From Azolla pinnata (taxonomy: Eukaryota; Streptophyta; Polypodiopsida; Salviniales; Salviniaceae): DNA of 25,007 nt. Below, piece by piece: positions 20,292 through 25,007 of this stretch. The notes beneath the pieces were generated by a model, which was not told the DNA's origin, did not search any database, and worked only from the letters and a program-made list of their open reading frames with translations. The position numbers and the translations under genes were made by a program. The stretch lies in assembly GCA_037176905.1 (NCBI GenBank), contig JBBBWG010029921.1, positions 25,996 through 51,002 of the forward strand, read 5' to 3'. Numbering within the stretch: the stretch's first letter is position 1; each line of letters begins with the position of its first letter.

Positions 20292-21875
20292 CTACTGTGA
20301 GGCGCTATTGTGACTTGTTTTATCCATGGGAATTCGTTTGATATATAGTTCATGTCTATATGTAATGCCCTCTTTATCCTTTATTTCCAAAAACCCATCT
20401 TTAGAACATCTTAAGAACTTGGATAAATAGATTGTTCCATCCGCAAATGTATCATTTCTCAAGAAAGACCTCCGCAAATTAGAAATAGTGGTATCAATTT
20501 CAGCCCCAATAGAAGTTACATCCAAGTTCTGTTTTTGAAGTTTCAAGCTCAAAATGTTCATCAAATGCAACACATTAGCCATCATACAGAAGCAAAATTG
20601 TACACTATAAATACAAGCTTTATTATACCACTCTTTTAAATTCTCTTTCTTCCAAATAGTAAGTATTGTCGACATTATACTCACTAGTCTTTCCCTGACT
20701 TGACCACGTGACAACCAACGAATATTATGAATTTGCAATGGTCTATGAGCATCCAATTGCATTTGCTCCAAGAGTTCTAAAATTTCATTTGTCCTTTTGG
20801 TACTTATTTTTTCCACAAGAATGAGCTCAAGGATATCTCTAGATACATCTGAAATAACAAATGCTTCTCTATGAGCAATACAATGTACGCCAACCAAATT
20901 TGGGATATCATTTCTCATCAATGTTACTGTTCCAATTTCACTACCAATCATTGATGATGCGCCATCAGTGGCTAATCCAATCAACTTGTTCATGTTAAGG
21001 CATCGATCGCCTAATATATGCTTAATATGTTCATATATAGTTCTACCTTTACCATTGGGAATTTTCAACAAACCCATATATTCAGTTTCTTTAGGGCCAC
21101 AACCACCACATTGCAAGTATGTAACATACACAATGAGGTGCAATTCTAATCCATTGTCAGTACTTTCATCTAGCATCAAAGAGTAGCATGGGGAATTTAT
21201 TAGATTTGAACTTTGAATTTCTAGAAGATATTTCCCAAAGGCAACCAAAAATTCATATCCTCCATATCTACTAATATAAGATATATAATCATGTTGCTTT
21301 GGCATATTAGGCACTTCTAGTAGCACAGCCAAATCACATAACTCTTGGTATGTAGCGACAGACAAATCTTTCTTTGCAATAAAGTACATGAGTTTCATTG
21401 TTGTTATGACTTTATTTTTATTACGATCATCTAATTGTGACACATGATTTGGGATGGACATTGCTTTCCCTTCAACATCACACATCCACTTTGATGCACA
21501 TAATCAATGACCACTTGAGTTAACACGGGTCAAAATTGCATCAAGTTACAAAGTAATACAACCAGAACCAGCACCCCATGGACCAGGACTAGCATATTTC
21601 TCACACCATGTACATTTCATCAAGGTTTTCTCTCCTTGCATAATGCATCGTAACCATGGGAATTTATCTCTCCATGCATCACAAAATTTTCTTTTAGGCT
21701 TTTCGTTAGATATTTTAGAAGAACAACTCTCTTTAGTTAAACTCTCTAAACTAGTCTCAAACAATTCCATATCCTCATGTAAATCATTGTTTAAATTTAC
21801 CTCATTTGTACCATTTGATGGTTTCCATGCAAACATTGCACTACTGGTTCGTTGGTTTTTTCTTTTGGGAGCCAT
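20292..21875 (-). pseudogene. hAT-type transposase-derived gene (DUF4371/KIAA1586-like), disrupted
   Basis: Starts with ATG at 21875 (MAPKRKN). A zinc-finger-like region with CTWC follows, then the DUF4371-type hAT core: LMLDESTD, GLATDGASSMIG, a CIAHREAF metal-binding-like motif and IRWLSRGQ. These correspond to the first two acidic catalytic positions and the conserved Cys/His and Trp of hAT transposases. Two stops in the same frame, TAA at 21546-21548 and TGA at 21504-21506, break the zinc-finger end from the catalytic core. The protein ends at 20292 without the C-terminal dimerisation region, so the last catalytic Glu segment is missing. The similarity is to zinc-finger MYM/KIAA1586-like hAT proteins by motif memory. 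No terminal inverted repeats or target duplication could be made out. It is very likely dead. Confidence 0.75.
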
Positions 21876-21983
21876 AATTATGCCGAACAATAAGAAATGG
21901 ATCGTGTAAATTTATGGATAGGAAACAATTGATATTTTCTAAAATAATCTCAAAACATGATAATGTTTTACTTGACAATGAAA

Positions 21984-22125
21984 CTAAATATTGACCAAAA
22001 CTTTCACATTAAACTTTGTTTCAATCAAAACAATCGAGAGAGAGTGAGGGAGAGAGAGTGTGTACATTACCCGAAAGAGTGTGAGAGTTAAGCTTTTGAG
22101 TACTTGTTGAGATACAAAGTTGTGG
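21984..22125. other. Spacer with GA-rich start
   Basis: AT-rich sequence passing into GAGA repeats (22038-22062). No gene seen. Confidence 0.4.
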
Positions 22126-22620
22126 ATACAAGAAAGATGAATGAATGGATGCAAGAAAGATGAATGAATGGATGCAAGAAAGATAAATGAATATTGGACG
22201 CAAGAAGGATAATTGAATGGATACAACAAGAAAGATAAATGAATGGATGCAAGAAAGATAAATGAATATTGGATGCAAGAAGGATAATTGAATGGATACA
22301 ACAAGAAAGATAAATGAATATTAGATGCAAGAAGGATGATTGAATGGATATAAAAAAGATGAATGAATTGATGCAAGAATGATGAATGAAAGGATGTAAG
22401 AATGATGAATAAATATATGCAAGAAAGATGAATGAAAGCAAGGGAGAATGTGAGGAGAGTGAGAAAATAAAGAAAGATGTAGAAACAATAGATGCAAAAA
22501 AGATGAATGAAAGCAAGGGAAAGTGTGAGAGAGTGAGAGAGTAAAGAAAGAAGTAGAAGCAATGAATGCAACTTGCAAGAAAGATGAATGAAAGCAAGGA
22601 GAGAGAGAGAAAGAAAGAAA
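22126..22620. repeat. GA-rich minisatellite, ~20-30 bp unit
   Basis: Many variants of GGATGCAAGAAAGATGAATGAAT recur with larger composite blocks; for example the segment with AATATTGGACGCAAGAAGG at about 22190 returns at about 22266. It ends in a GAGA/GAAA run (22600-22622). The long minus-strand frames rich in Phe, Ser, Ile and His come from this repeat and are not genes. Confidence 0.87.
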
Positions 22621-22853
22621 GAAAAACCCTAGACTTGTGTTCAAACTATACACATGTCTGGGTACATTTTGTTTTTTATCACAAGTAGTAATACAATTAT
22701 ACATGTATACAATACCGTATACTATTATTTTGGCCTCAACAAAATTTGACGTTCTAAGCAAAATTTAACACTTCAATTTTACGTTTTTATCAACAAAATG
22801 CCCGTCAACATTGACGGTTTCATTTTGAAATTAACCTTCAAATACGACTAAAT
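22621..22853. other. AT-rich spacer before the copia element
   Basis: No gene, LTR end, TG...CA border or primer-binding site could be recognised. The copia gag similarity starts at about 22870-22890. Confidence 0.4.
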
Positions 22854-23771
22854 TTGCCCAAAACGGTTAAAATGGTTGTCAAAAGGAAACACTGCCTGCA
22901 AGTAACAGTGAATGATTATGTATTGAAATTAAAAGATATTTCAGATACTTTGTCCTCGGTTGGGTCTCCTGTGGATGATGATGACCTTGTTGTTTTCTAT
23001 CTGAATGGTTTAAAAGAAGATGATAAATGGAAATCGTTTATCACTTCTATTTATGTTAGAGATAATTTGCCTAAATTTGATCAATTGGTATCAATGATGA
23101 TAACCGAGGAAATGAACCTGCAAGGTTCATCCTCTCGTTCAGGTCACTCTCAAGTTTTTTATGCGGGCATAAGAGGAAGAGGCCGATACACTCAAAATAG
23201 AGGAAAAGGAAGATTTTTTAATCAACAGCAGTCAAATCAACAACTGCAACACAATCAAAATCAAGAGCATTCTTGAGGAAGAAGAGATGAAATATTCTAT
23301 GCTCAAAGAGGAAGGTATGGTGGTGGCCGATATCAAGGTAACCATTGTTATATTTGTGGCAAGTCTGGGCATTATGCAAATAACTTCTATTACAGAACAG
23401 ATAGAAATGTAAATAATTTTGCCTCCTCTTCAAATATACAAGATGATGAAAGGTTATTAGTGATGAATTTTGTAATAAATGATGCAAATAGTGATAAAAA
23501 CTGGTATATTGATAGTGGTTGCAGCAATCACATGTCTTGTAATGAGAAACTATTTGAAAAGTTGCAATCACCAAATGTTTGTGGATATGTACAAACTGGT
23601 GATGATAGTAAACATGTGATAGAACATATCGGTAATGTTCCTTTAAAAGATGCATATGGAACAAGAAATTGTTTATCTGATGTATTGCATGTTCCCACAA
23701 TTACAAAAAATTTAATTTCAGTTGGACAAATGGTTGAGAAAGGATTACAAGTCAAATTCACTCAAAAATGA
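22854..23771 (+). pseudogene. Copia gag and protease remnant
   Basis: The gag part (VNDYVLKLKDISDTL, then FYLNGLKEDDKWKSF) is a UBN2-like domain, followed by an Arg/Gly/Gln-rich stretch. A TGA at 23274-23276 interrupts it. In the same frame comes a zinc knuckle, CYICGKSGHYANNF, in which the position of the fourth ligand Cys is Phe. The protease active site reads WYIDSGCSNHM (from about 23502). The frame stops again with TGA at 23769-23771. Gag coats the RNA and protease processes the polyprotein; this copy could do neither as it stands. Confidence 0.85.
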
Positions 23772-24820
23772 TGCTTTGTGGAAGATCCTCGGAAAGGATT
23801 CAAGCTTGTTGCAAAAGGGAAAAAGGAAGGACGACTGTTCACAATGGAAGTAAATAGTTCAAACCATCAAATTTGTCTTACAAATGATAATAAGCATATA
23901 GCATAAATAGATTTATGGCATAAGAGAATCGGACATGTAAATTTGCAAGAACTGAAAGACATGTTGTCACGCAATTTGGTTCGTGGTTTGCCGTTGTTTA
24001 GAGAAGGTACTATGTGTCATGTGTGTCAAGCATGTTAGTTTGGCAAGCAAGCAAGATTGTCATTTAAGAAAGGAAGTTTTAAAAGTAATACATTGCAATT
24101 GGTACACTCAGACGTATGGGGGCCTACTAATGAAGCATCTATTGTTGGTAATAAGTACTACATCACATTTATAGACGATTATACACATAAAACTTGGATT
24201 TATTTTATGAAGAATAAATCAGTTGTATTTTATTATTTCAAAATTTTCAAAAATCAAGTGGAGAATGAGGTAAATGCGAAAATCAAAGTGTTGAGAACCC
24301 TAAACTCTAAACCGGTGGTGGTGAGTATTTCTCCCATGAATTTACAGATTATTTGCATGATTGTGGCATACGCAGACAGTTTACATGCAGGTATACACCT
24401 CAACAGAACGGAGTCGTAGAAAGGAAAAATAGGGTTATTGCTGAAGTTGCTCGATGCATGCTTAATGAAAAAAATAGGCCTAATTATTTTTGGGCCAATG
24501 CCGTGTCTACTACTGTGTATTTAATAAATAGATGTCCAACTGCTGGTGTGCATTCCATAACTCCTGAAGAAGCATGGTCTGGTAGAAAACCAAATTTGCC
24601 GCATTTAAGAATTTTCGGTAATTGTGTTTGTTATGCTCATATTCCAGAGGAATTAAGAACAAAACTAGATGTCAAATCTGAAAAATGCATTTTCGTTGGT
24701 TACTCTCTTGATAAAAAAGGGTATAGGTGTTATAATCTGGTTACTAAAAATTTGAGGGTCAGTCGTGATGTTGTTTTTGATGAAATGGCGTCTTGGTATA
24801 CAAGTGTTAATAAGCTATAG
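23772..24820 (+). pseudogene. Copia pre-integrase and integrase remnant
   Basis: Continues in the gag frame. The HHCC zinc finger is visible as LWHKRIGH and CHVCQAC, but the frame has stops at 23904-23906 (TAA) and 24036-24038 (TAG). The integrase core starts HSDVWGP, carrying the first catalytic Asp. The second catalytic Asp region, normally in a TDNGGEY-like motif, is replaced at about 24296-24320 by unrelated codons and a frameshift. Downstream, in another frame, the third catalytic position is present as NGVVERKN, and the C-terminal part (FGNCVCYAHIP, GYSLDKKGYRCYN) follows until a TAG at 24818-24820. After that stop the same frame continues open to the window edge. Confidence 0.85.
24298..24313. 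repeat. Telomere-like CCCTAAACTCTAAACC insert
   Basis: Two near-copies of the plant telomere heptamer (CCCTAAA and CTCTAAA, then CC) sit exactly where the integrase frame is broken. Confidence 0.5.
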
Positions 24821-25007
24821 GTAAAAGAGTTTGAAGCTGAACCGGAAGTTCAAGAATGTCCACAAGAGAGTACAACCTTGAGCGGACCAACAACATCAGA
24901 AAGTGTCAGCCCGTGGATGGGAAAAATAGTTGATATTCAAACTGATCAAGGTAGTTCAAATAAAGGAAAAGGAAAAATGGTTGATGAAGATCAGTTATGG
25001 AGAATAG

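Larger units (their letters stand above)
22854..25007 (+). mobile_element. Ty1/copia retroelement, 5'-truncated and degenerate, running off the window
   Basis: Domain order gag, zinc knuckle, protease, GAG-pre-integrase and integrase is that of Ty1/copia. The reverse transcriptase and RNase H would lie beyond 25007. The gag similarity starts inside the UBN2-like domain without its N-terminal half, and no 5' LTR or primer-binding site is seen, so the element is 5'-truncated. The sequence is AT-rich and carries five in-frame stops and at least one frameshift. Confidence 0.9.

Noticed and set aside
21984..22761. Minus-strand frames of 146-195 codons rich in Phe, Ser, Leu and His that look like membrane proteins
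   Set aside because: They arise from the GATGCAAGAAAGATGAATGAAT minisatellite, open in several frames at once.

Overview
The window is nuclear DNA of a land plant, most likely a flowering plant. It has intron-rich genes with GT-AG junctions, two recognisable plant gene families (an MBR/HIP1-type RING-H2 ligase and a GDSL esterase/lipase), AT-rich introns, many microsatellites and minisatellites, a Ty1/copia retroelement and a hAT-type transposase relic. The GC-rich coding exons of the GDSL gene next to AT-rich spacers hint at a monocot, but this is a weak inference. A run of exactly 100 N (10709-10808) marks an assembly gap inside a minisatellite.

Layout. Positions 1-14000 hold the host genes, all on the minus strand. 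These are a four-exon gene for a conserved plant protein of unknown function (2693 to 1561), a five-exon RING-H2 E3 ubiquitin ligase of the MBR1/MBR2/HIP1 type (7622 to 5212), and a six-exon secreted GDSL esterase/lipase (13529 to 10053). All three models were rebuilt by joining exons at splice sites; every junction keeps frame and the family motifs run across the joins. A further orphan coding exon lies at 1011-929. Between and inside the genes are repeats: a 450-bp CAT-triplet tract upstream of the first gene, a 20-bp tandem array at 9625-9745, a 14-copy minisatellite in GDSL intron 3, and a 30-bp minisatellite with the gap in GDSL intron 5.

Positions 14000-18200 are AT-rich and hold no gene I can support, only small repeats, one unrecognised ORF and a pair of diverged 60-bp direct repeats. 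From 18236 to the end the DNA is transposon territory. It holds four tandem copies of a ~282-bp unit (18236-19300), a plus-strand broken coding remnant richer in G and C (19614-20275), a minus-strand hAT transposase pseudogene (21875-20292), a ~23-bp minisatellite (22126-22620), and a plus-strand copia element whose gag is cut at its 5' end and which runs off the right edge with several stops and a frameshift.

The three host genes do not form a pathway; they are ordinary neighbours. I found no defence system, CRISPR array or other organised multi-gene system. The points most worth a second look are the 282-bp array, the unidentified broken reading frame beside it, and a telomere-like 16-bp stretch at the lesion in the copia integrase.
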